This document shows, in pieces, positions 45,975 to 55,508 of a stretch of DNA of 64,000 nt. Made by a program: the position numbers and the translations under genes. How positions within the stretch are numbered: the first letter of the stretch is position 1; each line of letters opens with the position of its first letter. Source of the stretch: an uncultured Alphaproteobacteria bacterium (GTDB lineage: Bacteria > Pseudomonadota > Alphaproteobacteria > SP197); the NCBI GenBank assembly GCA_943787175.1, contig CALSLK010000002.1, positions 1 to 64,000 of the forward strand, given 5' to 3'. The notes below the pieces were generated by a model, which saw only the letters and a program-made list of their open reading frames with translations, was not told the origin of the DNA and made no database searches.

Positions 45975-47135
45975 ATGGCTGTAGCCGAACAGGTGATCTA
46001 TCGCGGTTTGAAGAAACCAGAAGCAACGCTTCCGGCACATTACTATTTCGATCCCGACCATCACAGACGCGAGCTTGACGCTATCTGGTACCACGGCTGG
46101 GTCTATGTCTGCCCGTCAGTGTCCATGCCTGATCCGCGCTGTTACCGGGTCTATGAGATCGGCGACCAGAGTGTGTTGATCGTGCGTGACGAGGACGGAT
46201 CGCTCCGGGCCTTTCACAATACCTGCCGGCATCGTGGCTCTCAGCTTTGTTCGGCTGGGGAAGGCCGGTTCAAGTTCAAGCGCATCGTGTGCCCCTATCA
46301 CAACTGGGCCTACAAGCTCGATGGCAGTCTTGCCGCGACGACGTCGCTGGCCACACCCGAGGGATTTGACCCCTCAGGCCTTGGGCTCTTTCCGGTCCAT
46401 GTGGATACCTGGCGGGGACTGGTCTTTGTCAATCTTGCGGATCACTCATCGCCGCTCGAGACCGCCATGCGCGGCGACCACGCTCGCTTCGATGCCTGGC
46501 CAATCGAGGATCTGGTGCTGGGCCATCGCAGCGTGAAAACGCTGGCCTGCAACTGGAAGGGCTTCTGGGACAACTTCAACGAATGCCTGCATTGCCCCAA
46601 CGTGCATCCTGGTCTGGTTAAGCTGGTGCCAATCTATGGCCGTCGGATTTCCGGCCGGTCCGATGATCCCGACTATGCCAGCCATGCCGATGAGGCTGAT
46701 CCCAAATATCAGGGCGGCCTGCGCGTCGGTGCAGAAACCTGGTCGACCGACGGAAATGCATCGCCGGTGCCAATTCCCGGTCTGAGTGAGGAGCACAAGG
46801 GGCTTGGACAGACCTATGTCGTTTCATGGCCCAGCATGTTCATGGTGGGCCATGCTGATTACATGCGCATCGTGCGCATGCGTCCGCTGGGGCCTGAGAA
46901 AACCGAGGTCACGGCTGAGTGGTTGTTCCCCAAAGGCGCCATGGAACACCCTGACTTCGATCTGGAAAACATCACGGGTTTTGCCGAGCAGGTCATTGCC
47001 GAAGACGGGGCAGCCAGCGAACTCAACCAAAGGGGCATGCACGCGCGGCCCTTCACCCAGGGCGTGTTGATGCCAGAAGAGACCAGCCTGCGTGATTTCC
47101 GCGATTGGGTGCTCGAACGTCTGGGCAAAACCTGA
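45975..47135 (+). CDS. Rieske-type oxygenase alpha subunit
   Basis: 386 aa from ATG 45975 (a GGAG lies four bases upstream; ATG 45945 is the alternative). N-terminal Rieske ligands CRHRGSQL (Cys84, His86) and CPYHNW (Cys106, His109); catalytic domain iron motif NFNECLHCPNVHPGL, where the usual Asn-x5-His pattern reads NECLHCPNVH. The NECLHC pattern resembles oxygenases acting on carnitine, choline or sterol side chains rather than on aromatic rings. No adjacent reductase. Three Rieske alpha subunits in one window are notable. A strong hairpin terminator follows the stop. Confidence 0.86.
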   Translation: MAVAEQVIYRGLKKPEATLPAHYYFDPDHHRRELDAIWYHGWVYVCPSVSMPDPRCYRVYEIGDQSVLIVRDEDGSLRAFHNTCRHRGSQLCSAGEGRFKFKRIVCPYHNWAYKLDGSLAATTSLATPEGFDPSGLGLFPVHVDTWRGLVFVNLADHSSPLETAMRGDHARFDAWPIEDLVLGHRSVKTLACNWKGFWDNFNECLHCPNVHPGLVKLVPIYGRRISGRSDDPDYASHADEADPKYQGGLRVGAETWSTDGNASPVPIPGLSEEHKGLGQTYVVSWPSMFMVGHADYMRIVRMRPLGPEKTEVTAEWLFPKGAMEHPDFDLENITGFAEQVIAEDGAASELNQRGMHARPFTQGVLMPEETSLRDFRDWVLERLGKT

Positions 47136-47168
47136 AGCAGGAACGCGGCGACCTCTGGGTTGTTATGG

Positions 47169-47201
47169 AAAGGCGCAGGCTTGAGCGAAGCCTGCGCCTT
47201 T
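47169..47201 (+). terminator. Hairpin terminator after the Rieske oxygenase gene
   Basis: A perfect 14-bp stem with arms at 47169-47182 and 47188-47201 and a five-base GAGCG loop. It is GC-rich and ends in TTTCCC, so it is strong in structure but has a short T tract. Lies 34 bases after the stop and 29 bases before htpX. Confidence 0.6.
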
Positions 47202-47229
47202 CCCATATCCTGACCAGGAGAACACGCTT

Positions 47230-48081
47230 ATGGCGATGATGAAGACGTTCATGCTGATGGCCGCGCTGACCGCGATCTTTCTGGTCGGCGGGTTTCTTCT
47301 TGGTGGCGAAGGCGGCATCGTGATCGCGTTGGTGATTGCGGCGGGCACGAACCTGTTTGCCTACTGGAACTCCGACAAGATGGTGCTGCGCATGAACGGT
47401 GCGCGCCAGATCGACCGCGCCGCGGCGCCGGAGTTCTATGGCATCGTCGAACAGCTGGCCCAGCGCGCGGACCTGCCCATGCCCAAGGTTTTTGTCATGG
47501 AAACGGCTCAGCCCAACGCGTTCGCCACGGGCCGTAACCCCGAAAATGCCTCAGTCGCGGCGACCAAGGGCCTGCTGCAGATGATGACGGCCGAAGAGAT
47601 CGCCGGAGTCATGGCGCATGAGCTGGCCCATGTGAAGAACCGCGATACGCTGATCATGACGATTACCGCAACGATGGCCGGCGCGCTTTCCATGCTGGCA
47701 AGTTTTGCCATGTTCTTTGGCGGCAACCGCAACAATCCCTTAGGATTCATCGGGGTCATCCTGATGATGATCCTGGCACCGCTGGCTGCGGCCATGGTGC
47801 AGATGGCGATCAGCCGCACCCGTGAATACGGTGCTGATGCCGGGGGCGCGGAGATTTGCGGGCATCCACTGTGGCTGGCCTCGGCACTGGAAAAGATGGA
47901 CCGGGCGGCACGCGGCATCGACAACAAGGCGGCAGAGGCCAATCCGGCGAGCGCGCATGTCTACATCATCAACCCCCTGCACGCGCACAAGGTTGACGGG
48001 CTGTTCAGCACGCACCCTGCCACCGCAGAGCGTATCCGCCGCCTGCGCGCCATGGCCGGCGCAGGTGGCCCCTGGGGTTAG
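47230..48081 (+). CDS. htpX: HtpX-like M48 zinc metalloprotease
   Basis: 283 aa, inner-membrane metalloprotease of quality control for membrane proteins. Two N-terminal hydrophobic helices (residues 8-25, 30-48), the zinc motif HELAH (130-134), a further pair of helices after it, and a third ligand in [10 protein letters not shown] (Glu about 204). Length equals the family. Ends convergently with DUF2165 (4-base overlap of stops, 48078-48081). Start ATG 47230 has an AGGAGAACACGCTT leader. Confidence 0.93.
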   Translation: MAMMKTFMLMAALTAIFLVGGFLLGGEGGIVIALVIAAGTNLFAYWNSDKMVLRMNGARQIDRAAAPEFYGIVEQLAQRADLPMPKVFVMETAQPNAFATGRNPENASVAATKGLLQMMTAEEIAGVMAHELAHVKNRDTLIMTITATMAGALSMLASFAMFFGGNRNNPLGFIGVILMMILAPLAAAMVQMAISRTREYGADAGGAEICGHPLWLASALEKMDRAARGIDNKAAEANPASAHVYIINPLHAHKVDGLFSTHPATAERIRRLRAMAGAGGPWG

Positions 48082-48611
48082 TTTGAGACTGCTTCGGGAT
48101 CGGTTTCGCGCTGCATGAGCACCAACAGGACCAGAAGAGCCGCGACAGCCTGCTGGAACGAGCCGTCCGTGGCGTTGTTGGACGCTGACAGCCACATCAT
48201 GAACCAGTAGCCGCCGACACCCAGGAAACCGCCGAGCCACAAGGCGATGGCCAGGCCGACACCGGCGTAACCTGGCCCCTTTGCACGTTCGAAGGCTGTT
48301 GCAGACCCCCGTAGCGCCCTGAACATCCGCCAGCCTGCCCAGAAGATCAGCAATCCGCAGAGCAGTTGCAGGGCGATCATACCGCCGTAACCGATGATCT
48401 GGATGGTTTCGTTGTCGATCGCGCGCCACATGTAGGAGGGATCGTTTCCGGTGGTGTCCATCGACATGACATGCCGGACTTCCGAAAAGCCGCCTTCTGG
48501 CGCGACGAGGTTGTTGAATCCGTCGAGGCCGATTACGACCCCGTAGGAGAGCAGCAGGACAATCTTGACGAGGCGCAGGATCATCAACGAATTATGGAGC
48601 GGTATTCTCAT
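48078..48611 (-). CDS. DUF2165 family small membrane protein
   Basis: Protein of 177 aa with about four hydrophobic segments and the pattern of DUF2165 integral membrane proteins (small, short loops, N-terminal [15 protein letters not shown]). The internal ATG at 48584 (MILRLVK) is a possible start since codons before it are not typical. No function is known for the family. Convergent with htpX. Confidence 0.65.
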   Translation of the reverse strand: MRIPLHNSLMILRLVKIVLLLSYGVVIGLDGFNNLVAPEGGFSEVRHVMSMDTTGNDPSYMWRAIDNETIQIIGYGGMIALQLLCGLLIFWAGWRMFRALRGSATAFERAKGPGYAGVGLAIALWLGGFLGVGGYWFMMWLSASNNATDGSFQQAVAALLVLLVLMQRETDPEAVSN

Positions 48612-48725
48612 ATGTCCAGCAATCAGGTGCTGGCCTTCTGGTGGTGAGCAAGATTCACGTGTCAGTTTGATTCCATCTGAAACGATCTTGCTCTAGTGAT
48701 GGCCCGCTCACCGGGTGGAACAGCC

Positions 48726-49820
48726 ATGACACAATCCAAGAGTTCCAACATCGTCACGCGCCGCAGCGTACTTGCCGCTGCTGCAGCCGCGCCGCTTGCC
48801 GCGCCGGCCGTGGTGCAGGCACAGGACGCCAAGCGCTGGACTATGGTGACGGCATGGCCCAAGGGCGCGCCGGGCGTGGGTACCAGCGCGGACCGGTTTG
48901 CCGACATGGTCAACCGCATGGCGGCGGGCAGGCTGGAGATCACGGTTTATGGTGCGGGCGAAATCGTGCCTGCGTTCGAGGCACTCGACGCTGTCCAGCA
49001 GGGTACGGCGGAGATGCTGCACGGCTCACCCTATTTCTGGGTCGGCAAGTCGCCGGCGCTCAACTACTTCACCTCGATTCCCTTTGGCATGACGGCGACG
49101 GAGTATTCGGCCTGGCTCACCTTTGGTGGCGGGATCGAGCTGTGGCGCGAGCTTTATGAAGATTTCGACGCCGTGCCGTTTTATGTCGGCTCGTCCGGCG
49201 TGCAGGCCGGTGGCTGGTTCACGCGCCCGGTTGATACGCTCGACGATCTCAAGGGCCTCAAGTTCCGCATTGCCGGTTTAGGCGGTGCGGTTCTCGAGCG
49301 TTTGGGCGTCAATGCCGTGCTGCTGCCGCCCGGTGAAATCGGGCCAGCCCTGTTGTCTGGCGCTATCGAAGGCGCTGACTGGATCGGGCCGTGGAACGAC
49401 ATCGCGTTCGGCCTCTATCAGACGGCCAAATACTATTACATGCCCGGTTGGCACGAGCCCGGGCCTGCACTGGAGATGACTGTGGGGCGCAAGGCCTGGG
49501 AGTCGCTCGATGACGACCTCAAGGGAATCATCGAAGTCGCTGCTGCTGCAACGGCTGAGCAGACCCTGGCGGACTTTAACTTCCACAATATCGAGGCCTA
49601 TCCGAAACTCGCTGAACTGGGTGTCGAGATCCGGAGCTTTTCGCCAGAGATCATCGAGGCCGTGCGTGCGGGGACCGCTGTCGTGCTGGAGGAACTTGCC
49701 AGCACAGATGCGTTTACCCGTAAAATCCACGACAGCCATATGGCCTTCCTTGAGCAGGCCCGCGCCTATTCTCCCCACGCGGAACTGGGGTTCCTCGCCA
49801 TGCGCAACGGTGATTTGTGA
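48726..49820 (+). CDS. TRAP transporter solute-binding protein (DctP family)
   Basis: About 364 aa from ATG 48726 (MTQSKSSNIV). The N terminus has TRRSVLAAAAAAPLAAPAVVQAQ, a twin-arginine-like signal, so export to the periplasm is likely by Tat or Sec. The body fits DctP-type receptors (GQAAEM… type fold; ITVYGAGEIVPAFEALDAV, GSPYFWVGKSPALNYF, FRIAGLGGAVLERLGV, the ALLSGAIEGADWIGPWND segment). The dctQ and dctM membrane genes are absent from the window, so this receptor is an orphan here. It may serve a distant permease. Confidence 0.87.
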   Translation: MTQSKSSNIVTRRSVLAAAAAAPLAAPAVVQAQDAKRWTMVTAWPKGAPGVGTSADRFADMVNRMAAGRLEITVYGAGEIVPAFEALDAVQQGTAEMLHGSPYFWVGKSPALNYFTSIPFGMTATEYSAWLTFGGGIELWRELYEDFDAVPFYVGSSGVQAGGWFTRPVDTLDDLKGLKFRIAGLGGAVLERLGVNAVLLPPGEIGPALLSGAIEGADWIGPWNDIAFGLYQTAKYYYMPGWHEPGPALEMTVGRKAWESLDDDLKGIIEVAAAATAEQTLADFNFHNIEAYPKLAELGVEIRSFSPEIIEAVRAGTAVVLEELASTDAFTRKIHDSHMAFLEQARAYSPHAELGFLAMRNGDL

Positions 49821-49856
49821 CGCGTGTGATTTCCGCCCAAAAGGGGATGCAGACCT

Positions 49857-51155
49857 ATGAAACGTAACGATCCGCGTATGGTGGCGCTGGATGCGCTGAT
49901 GGCGTGTCTGGAAGACAAACGCGCGCTTGATGAGGTCCTGGAACGCGACAAGCGGTTCGGCTCGCTTGAGCCGCGGGACCGGGCGCTGGTGTTTTCGATC
50001 ACGGCAGAGACCTGCCGTAATCTGGGCCAGATCGACAAGCTGATCCGGGCCTGTCTCAACCGCCCACTACCGTCCAAGGAAAAGGTCACGCGCGGAATTC
50101 TGCGCCTGGGTGCCGCACAGCTTCTGTTCATGGAGCTCGCACCCCATGCAGCGGTGTCGACCTCGGTCGATCTGGCGCGCACACGGGCCAACGCGATGGC
50201 AGGCTTCGTCAATGCCGTGCTGCGCCGACTGGGACGCGAGGGTCGGGCCATGATGCCCGAGCAGGATGGACCCAGACTCAATGCGCCCGACTGGCTGTAC
50301 AAGGCATGGTGCGAAGACCACGGTGCCGATACTGCGCGCGCCATTGCTGAAGCCCATGGCAAACGCGCTCCGCTTGATCTCACGGTTGCCGGGGATCAGG
50401 TCGGTTGGGCATCGAAGCTGGACGCCAGGCTGATGCCAACGGGTGGTCTGCGGCGCAAGCAGAGCGGCCCAATTGCGGATCTGCCGGGATATGGCAGCGG
50501 TGGCTGGTGGGTGCAGGATGCTGCAGCCTCGCTGCCTGCCCGTCTGTTGGGCGATGTGAAAGGCAAACGTGTCATTGATTTCTGTGCTGCGCCTGGCGGC
50601 AAGACGGCCCAGTTGGTCGCGGCTGGTGCAGAGGTGACGGCGGTCGATCTTTCAGAAAAGCGCCTGCGTCGTCTCGACGAGAACATGAAGCGCCTGAGTT
50701 ACACGGTCGAAACCGTGGTTGGTGATGCAGCATCCTGGAAGGCGCCGGAGCCTGCCGATGCGATTTTGCTGGATGCACCCTGCAGTGGTACCGGCACGAT
50801 CCGGCGTCATCCCGATATCGCCTGGACCAAAAGCCCGGAAGACCCGCAACGCCTGTCGAATCTGCAGGGGCGCATGATTGCCAACGCGATCGACAATCTC
50901 AAACCCGGCGGCATCCTGGTTTATGCCGTGTGCTCGCTCCAGGCGATCGAGGGCGAGGCCCAGCTGGGTCGTATCCTGAAGCGGCGCGATGACGTCACGC
51001 ACATGCCGATTGACCCTGAGGAGATCGGTGGGCTTTCCGAACTGATCAACGAGGCCGGTTGCCTGCGCACGCTGCCCTGCCATCTTGCCGAACAGGGGGG
51101 TGTTGATGGCTTCTTTGCCATGCGCTTGCGAGCCCAGGGCGAAGCTGGTACCTGA
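49857..51155 (+). CDS. rsmB: 16S rRNA m5C967 methyltransferase
   Basis: RsmB, 432 aa, methylates C967 of 16S rRNA. N-terminal NusB-like RNA-binding domain (about residues 1-145) and C-terminal Rossmann methyltransferase: FCAAPGGKTAQLVAAG, DAPCSGTGTIRRHPDIAW with one catalytic Cys and VCSLQAIEGEAQL with the second. Length as expected. The gene starts after AAAGGGGATG. Next gene rpe starts 5 bases after its stop, so they are transcribed together. Confidence 0.93.
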   Translation: MKRNDPRMVALDALMACLEDKRALDEVLERDKRFGSLEPRDRALVFSITAETCRNLGQIDKLIRACLNRPLPSKEKVTRGILRLGAAQLLFMELAPHAAVSTSVDLARTRANAMAGFVNAVLRRLGREGRAMMPEQDGPRLNAPDWLYKAWCEDHGADTARAIAEAHGKRAPLDLTVAGDQVGWASKLDARLMPTGGLRRKQSGPIADLPGYGSGGWWVQDAAASLPARLLGDVKGKRVIDFCAAPGGKTAQLVAAGAEVTAVDLSEKRLRRLDENMKRLSYTVETVVGDAASWKAPEPADAILLDAPCSGTGTIRRHPDIAWTKSPEDPQRLSNLQGRMIANAIDNLKPGGILVYAVCSLQAIEGEAQLGRILKRRDDVTHMPIDPEEIGGLSELINEAGCLRTLPCHLAEQGGVDGFFAMRLRAQGEAGT

Positions 51156-51160
51156 CAGAC

Positions 51161-51820
51161 GTGCAGCAAGAAACCCGCATCGCTCCCTCCATCCTGTCGG
51201 CAGACTTTGCCTGTCTGGGCGAGGAACTTCGCGCGATTGACGCGGCTGGCTGCGATTACATCCATGTCGATGTCATGGATGGCCATTTCGTGCCCAACAT
51301 CACCATGGGCCCGCCCGTTCTCTCGAAGCTGAAGCCTCACTGTGCCAAGCCGTTCGACGTGCACTTGATGATCGCGCCGGTCGATCCTCTGCTCGATGCC
51401 TTCATTGCGGCAGGCAGCGATATCGTGACGGTCCATATCGAGGCGTCGCCCCACACTCACCGCACGCTCCAGGCGATCAAATCAGCGGGTATCCGCGCTG
51501 GTGTCTCGCTTAATCCCCAGACCCCGGCTTCGGCCGTGGCTCATGTCATGGATCTGGTTGATCTGGTCCTGGTTATGAGCGTCAACCCCGGGTTTGGCGG
51601 CCAGAGTTTCATCGAGGGCTCGCTATCCAAGATTGCCGAGCTGCGCACCATGATCGATGCCACGGGCCGCGTGATTGATCTGGAAGTCGATGGCGGTGTG
51701 ACGCCTGAAACCGCGCCGCGCATCATCGAGGCCGGTGCTGATGTTCTGGTTGCGGGAACTGCCGTCTTCAAGGATGGCCCTGGCGGTTATGCCGCCAACA
51801 TCGCCGCGCTGCGCGGCTGA
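51161..51820 (+). CDS. rpe: Ribulose-phosphate 3-epimerase
   Basis: Rpe, 219 aa, interconverts ribulose-5-phosphate and xylulose-5-phosphate. Starts at GTG 51161. TIM-barrel metal site seen in LSADFACLGEEL, YIHVDVMDGHFVPNI, and VMSVNPGFGGQ, with the phosphate-binding DGGVTPETAPRIIEAGADVLVAG region. Located between rsmB and the heparinase-like gene; the spacing of 5 and 9 bases suggests an operon. Confidence 0.95.
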   Translation: MQQETRIAPSILSADFACLGEELRAIDAAGCDYIHVDVMDGHFVPNITMGPPVLSKLKPHCAKPFDVHLMIAPVDPLLDAFIAAGSDIVTVHIEASPHTHRTLQAIKSAGIRAGVSLNPQTPASAVAHVMDLVDLVLVMSVNPGFGGQSFIEGSLSKIAELRTMIDATGRVIDLEVDGGVTPETAPRIIEAGADVLVAGTAVFKDGPGGYAANIAALRG

Positions 51821-51829
51821 GGTCAGGCC

Positions 51830-53515
51830 ATGAGCGGCCTGCTGACGCGACCGGTCCATAATCTGAAGGCACTCTATTACGGCAGCCCGATCTATCGTCT
51901 GGCGCTGCTGGGCCGCGCGCCTGATCAGGTGCTGCAGGCGCCGACCGACCCCTGGCCCGGTGATGCCGAGAACGGTCGTGCCATGGCCGAAGGGCGCTGG
52001 CGTCTGGCTGGTCAGACACTCACGTTCGACCCACGGGATGGCACGCCCGAATGGTATCCCGATGCTGCCTGGACCGGCTGGCTGGAGGAACTCCACGGCT
52101 TTGTCTGGCTGCGGGATCTGCGTGAAATGGGCAGCAACTCGCGCCAGGTTGCGCGCCACGCCCTTGCAGGCTGGATGGCCGATTGCGGCAGCTGGGATCG
52201 CTTTGCCTGGCGTCCGGACATTCTGGGTCGCCGGCTTGTCGCCTGGCTGACCCATGGCGGTTTCCTGATGAACGGTGCTGATGCCCTGTTCCGGCGCCGT
52301 TTTCTGCAAAGCCTTGCCGAGCAGACACGCCATCTCTCCCGCGTCGTGACCGCCGGCCCCGAAGGCCTGGGCCGCATCGCTGCGGTGAAAGCGTTGCTTT
52401 ATGCCGGGCTCTCCCTGCCGGGCCAGGAAAAGCGCTTTGCCCAGGCGATGCGTCTGCTGGAACATGAACTTGACCGGCAGATGCTGGGCGACGGAGGCCA
52501 GCGCGAGCGCAATCCAGGCGTACAGTTTTTGCTGATGCGTGATCTGGTGGACATGCGCCTGGCGCTGATCGCCTCCAAGAAGCCGGTGCCCGACTGGCTG
52601 CAACAGACCATCGACCGTGCCGCACCCATGCTGCGCTTCTACCGTCACGGCGATGGCGGGCTGGCGCTTTTCAACGGCGCGCAGGAAGGCCGTGCCGATC
52701 TGATCGACAATGTGCTCGCCATCGGTCAGGCCACGGGCAAACCGGTCAGCCGTGCCCAACATACCGGTTATGAGCGCCTGGCCGCGCGCAAGACTCTGAT
52801 CCTGGTTGATGCCGCCGGGCCACCCCATGCCGATTTTGCTGCCAATGCTCATGCCGCTCCGCTGGCTTTCGAGATGAGCGTGGGTGCCGAACGCCTGATT
52901 GTTTCCATGGGGGCCTGGCGCGGTGCTGACAGCGCCTGGCGCGAGGCGGCGCGCGCGACCGCGGCGCACAGCACCATGGGGGTCGATGACAAGGACGCGG
53001 TTGAACTGCGCAAGGATGGCAGCCTGGGCCGGGTGCCGCGCAAGGTGCTGGTGGAACGCCATGAGGAAGACGGCGCCCAGCTCCTGACGCTCAGCCACGA
53101 CGGCTACAGGCCACTAGGCCGCCTGGTCCACCACCGCACGCTTTACCTCAGCGCCGATGGCGAGGATGTCCGGGGTCAGGATGTCATAGAGGGACCGGGC
53201 GGTGAGCAGTTTGCCCTGCGCTTTCATCTCCACCCCGATGTTCAGGCTGCCGTCATCCAGAACGGTGCGGGCGCCCTGCTGCGCCTGCCTTCGGGCGAAG
53301 GCTGGCGCTTGCGCATGTCGGGTGGCGTGCTTTCGCTTACCGACAGCATCTATCTGGGCACCGGTGTCATGCGTCGGAGTCAGCAGGTTGTGATTTCCGG
53401 CGGTCTCAACGGCGAACGCACGGAAGTGAAATGGGCCCTGACCCGCGTGCCGCCGCCGGCCAAGAAAAAGCGCCGGACCGCCAGGGTCGACGAAGACGCG
53501 CCGGTTCTCGAGTAG
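51830..53515 (+). CDS. Heparinase II/III-family protein
   Basis: 561 aa with an N-terminal helical alpha/alpha-toroid part (FVWLRDLREMG, RPDILGRRLVAWLTH, GPEGLGRIAAVKALLYAG) and a C-terminal beta-sandwich. The family is typified by heparin lyases but many alphaproteobacterial members sit next to rpe and purine genes and are uncharacterised; conserved Tyr/His lyase residues could not be confirmed. No clear signal peptide. The highly charged C-terminal tail (KKKRRTARVDEDAPVLE) is unusual. Begins 9 bases after rpe. Confidence 0.8.
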   Translation: MSGLLTRPVHNLKALYYGSPIYRLALLGRAPDQVLQAPTDPWPGDAENGRAMAEGRWRLAGQTLTFDPRDGTPEWYPDAAWTGWLEELHGFVWLRDLREMGSNSRQVARHALAGWMADCGSWDRFAWRPDILGRRLVAWLTHGGFLMNGADALFRRRFLQSLAEQTRHLSRVVTAGPEGLGRIAAVKALLYAGLSLPGQEKRFAQAMRLLEHELDRQMLGDGGQRERNPGVQFLLMRDLVDMRLALIASKKPVPDWLQQTIDRAAPMLRFYRHGDGGLALFNGAQEGRADLIDNVLAIGQATGKPVSRAQHTGYERLAARKTLILVDAAGPPHADFAANAHAAPLAFEMSVGAERLIVSMGAWRGADSAWREAARATAAHSTMGVDDKDAVELRKDGSLGRVPRKVLVERHEEDGAQLLTLSHDGYRPLGRLVHHRTLYLSADGEDVRGQDVIEGPGGEQFALRFHLHPDVQAAVIQNGAGALLRLPSGEGWRLRMSGGVLSLTDSIYLGTGVMRRSQQVVISGGLNGERTEVKWALTRVPPPAKKKRRTARVDEDAPVLE

Positions 53516-53584
53516 CGCAAGAATCGGGTGGGAAAACCGGTATCACGCGCCTGATTGTTGTGCGTCAGGTTCAGGAGGATTGCC

Positions 53585-53935
53585 ATGGACGTCTATCACA
53601 TCTGGGCTTCGCTGAAGGCGGGCACCAGCGATACCGAGTTTTCCGATGCCGTGCATGGTTACCTCGGCCATCTGCGGGAAGACGTTCGGATTGCAGATTA
53701 CCGGCTGACGCGGCGCAAGTTGGGGTTGGGTCATCCCAATCTTCCAGAGTGGCACATCACGATTGATTTTGACTCAATGGCGCAGATGGATACGGCCTTT
53801 GGTGAGGTCTCGCGCCGCGCCGATCCGGTCGAGGGTCTGCATCATGCGGTCAATTCGAAGGTGGAGGAGGTGTTTTTTGCCCTCTATCGCGACTTCCCCG
53901 ACGACCATCGTGTGCGGGGCCAGGAGAAGTTCTGA
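53585..53935 (+). CDS. DUF6614-family conserved hypothetical protein
   Basis: 116 aa from ATG 53585, preceded by a perfect AGGAGG ribosome binding site (CAGGAGGATTGCC). Small alpha/beta protein: DVYHIWASLKAGTSDTEF, RIADYRLTRRKLGLGHPNLPEWHITIDF and ALYRDFPDDHR, matching a family of unknown function. No catalytic motif recognised; a ferredoxin-like fold is possible. Isolated between the heparinase-like gene and glnT, with 69 and 166 bases on each side. Confidence 0.7.
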   Translation: MDVYHIWASLKAGTSDTEFSDAVHGYLGHLREDVRIADYRLTRRKLGLGHPNLPEWHITIDFDSMAQMDTAFGEVSRRADPVEGLHHAVNSKVEEVFFALYRDFPDDHRVRGQEKF

Positions 53936-54101
53936 GGTTCAGAGCCTCCTGGCAGCCCGCCGGGAAGATGGGTGATTTGGCATTACAAGGCGCCCTATCA
54001 CTAGGTGAAGCCACCAAACCCACGCCTCCGGCATGGACATGGCGCGGACTCGCGTTAAAGTCCGCCAAGAATTGTTCACACTTTGAAAACCGGGGGCACC
54101 C

Positions 54102-55436
54102 ATGGCACGCGCTGCGGCACAGCAGAAACTTTCCCAGATCGCCAAATCCAAAGGCATCAAGTACTTCCTGATCAGCTTCTGTGATCTGGCCGGTGTGGCC
54201 CGCTCCAAGCTGGTTCCCGCCCAGGCGATCGACGGCATGGTCAAGAACGGTGCCGGGTTTGCCGGGTTCGCCACAAATCTGGACATGACGCCAGCACACC
54301 CGGACATGTTCGCGGTGCCTGACCCCGATTCGCTCATCCAGCTTCCCTGGAAGCCGGAAGTCGGCTGGCTGGCCGGCAACCTGATGATGTCAAAGAAGGA
54401 GGTTGATCACGGGCCCCGTAACGTGCTGCGCCGCATGATGGCTCTGGCCGCCAAGAAGGGCTACTACCTCAAGACCGGCGTTGAATGCGAATACCACCTG
54501 ATCAACGCCGATGGGTCCGATATCTCCGACCCTCAGGACACCATGGCAAAGCCCTGCTACGACCAGCAGGCCCTGATGCGCCGTTATGACGTCATCGCGG
54601 AAATCTGCGATGCCATGCTGGAACTAGGCTGGAATCCCTACCAGAACGATCATGAGGACGCGAACGGCCAGTTCGAGATGAACTGGGATTTCGATGACGT
54701 CCTGCTGACCGCCGACCGTCACATGTTCTTCAAGTTCATGGTGAAGTCGATTGCCGAAAAACACGGCCTGCGCGCAACCTTCATGCCCAAGCCGTTCAGC
54801 CATCTGACCGGTAACGGCTGCCACACACATGCCAGCATCTGGGACAAGGCGGGCAAGAAGAACCTGTTCCATGATCCCAAGGGTGAACTGGGCATTTCCC
54901 AGCTTGGTTACCACTTCCTGGGTGGCGTGCTGGCCAATGCCGAAGCGTTGACCGCAATCTTCAATCCCACGGTGAACAGCTACAAGCGCATCAACGGGTC
55001 AACCACGTCGTCGGGCGCCACATGGGCACCCAACACGATCAGCTATACCGGCAACAACCGCACGCACATGGTGCGCATTCCAGATGATGACCGCTTTGAG
55101 TTCCGCCTGATGGATGGTGCAACCAACCCCTATCTGGCACAGGCGGCCCTGCTGGCTGCCGGCCTGGACGGCATTGCCAACAAGACCGACCCCGGCAAGC
55201 GCATGGATATCAACATGTACGAGGTACGCCGCAACGCTGACCTCAAGAAGCTCAACGTGAAGCGTCTGCCGCTCAATCTGATGGATGCGGTGCGCGTGAC
55301 CGAAAAGAACGCCATGCTGCGGTCCTATCTGGGTGAAGAAACCATGAACGCCTTCCTGCGCATGCAGGCACGCGCATGGAACGATTACTCCAGGCATCTG
55401 ACCCAGTGGGAGCGCGACCACACGCTTGATTGCTGA
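54102..55436 (+). CDS. glnT: Type III glutamine synthetase
   Basis: GlnT-type glutamine synthetase, 444 aa. Glutamate and ammonia to glutamine with ATP; some GlnT-like enzymes instead make gamma-glutamylmethylamide from methylamine. Motifs: LISFCDLAGVARSKLVP, NGQFEMNWDF, the GNGCHTHASIWD metal/ATP region, NPTVNSYKRINGSTTSSGATWAP, and NNRTHMVRIPDDDRFEFRLMDGATNPYLA; no adenylylation Tyr site as in GSI. Preceded by 166 bases of non-coding DNA and followed by a clear terminator at 55463-55490. Confidence 0.87.
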   Translation: MARAAAQQKLSQIAKSKGIKYFLISFCDLAGVARSKLVPAQAIDGMVKNGAGFAGFATNLDMTPAHPDMFAVPDPDSLIQLPWKPEVGWLAGNLMMSKKEVDHGPRNVLRRMMALAAKKGYYLKTGVECEYHLINADGSDISDPQDTMAKPCYDQQALMRRYDVIAEICDAMLELGWNPYQNDHEDANGQFEMNWDFDDVLLTADRHMFFKFMVKSIAEKHGLRATFMPKPFSHLTGNGCHTHASIWDKAGKKNLFHDPKGELGISQLGYHFLGGVLANAEALTAIFNPTVNSYKRINGSTTSSGATWAPNTISYTGNNRTHMVRIPDDDRFEFRLMDGATNPYLAQAALLAAGLDGIANKTDPGKRMDINMYEVRRNADLKKLNVKRLPLNLMDAVRVTEKNAMLRSYLGEETMNAFLRMQARAWNDYSRHLTQWERDHTLDC

Positions 55437-55462
55437 TCGGTCCTGTAGGAAGACTCAACGAT

Positions 55463-55490
55463 GGGGCGGCCTTGTGCCGCCCCTTTTTTT
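55463..55490 (+). terminator. Rho-independent terminator after glnT
   Basis: Perfect 8-bp stem GGGGCGGC (55463-55470) with GCCGCCCC (55476-55483), 5-base loop, then seven T residues (55484-55490). Located 26 bases after the glnT stop and 18 bases before the ribokinase start, so the ribokinase likely has its own promoter or relies on read-through. Confidence 0.93.
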
Positions 55491-55508
55491 GGAATGGATG
55501 GAACGACC

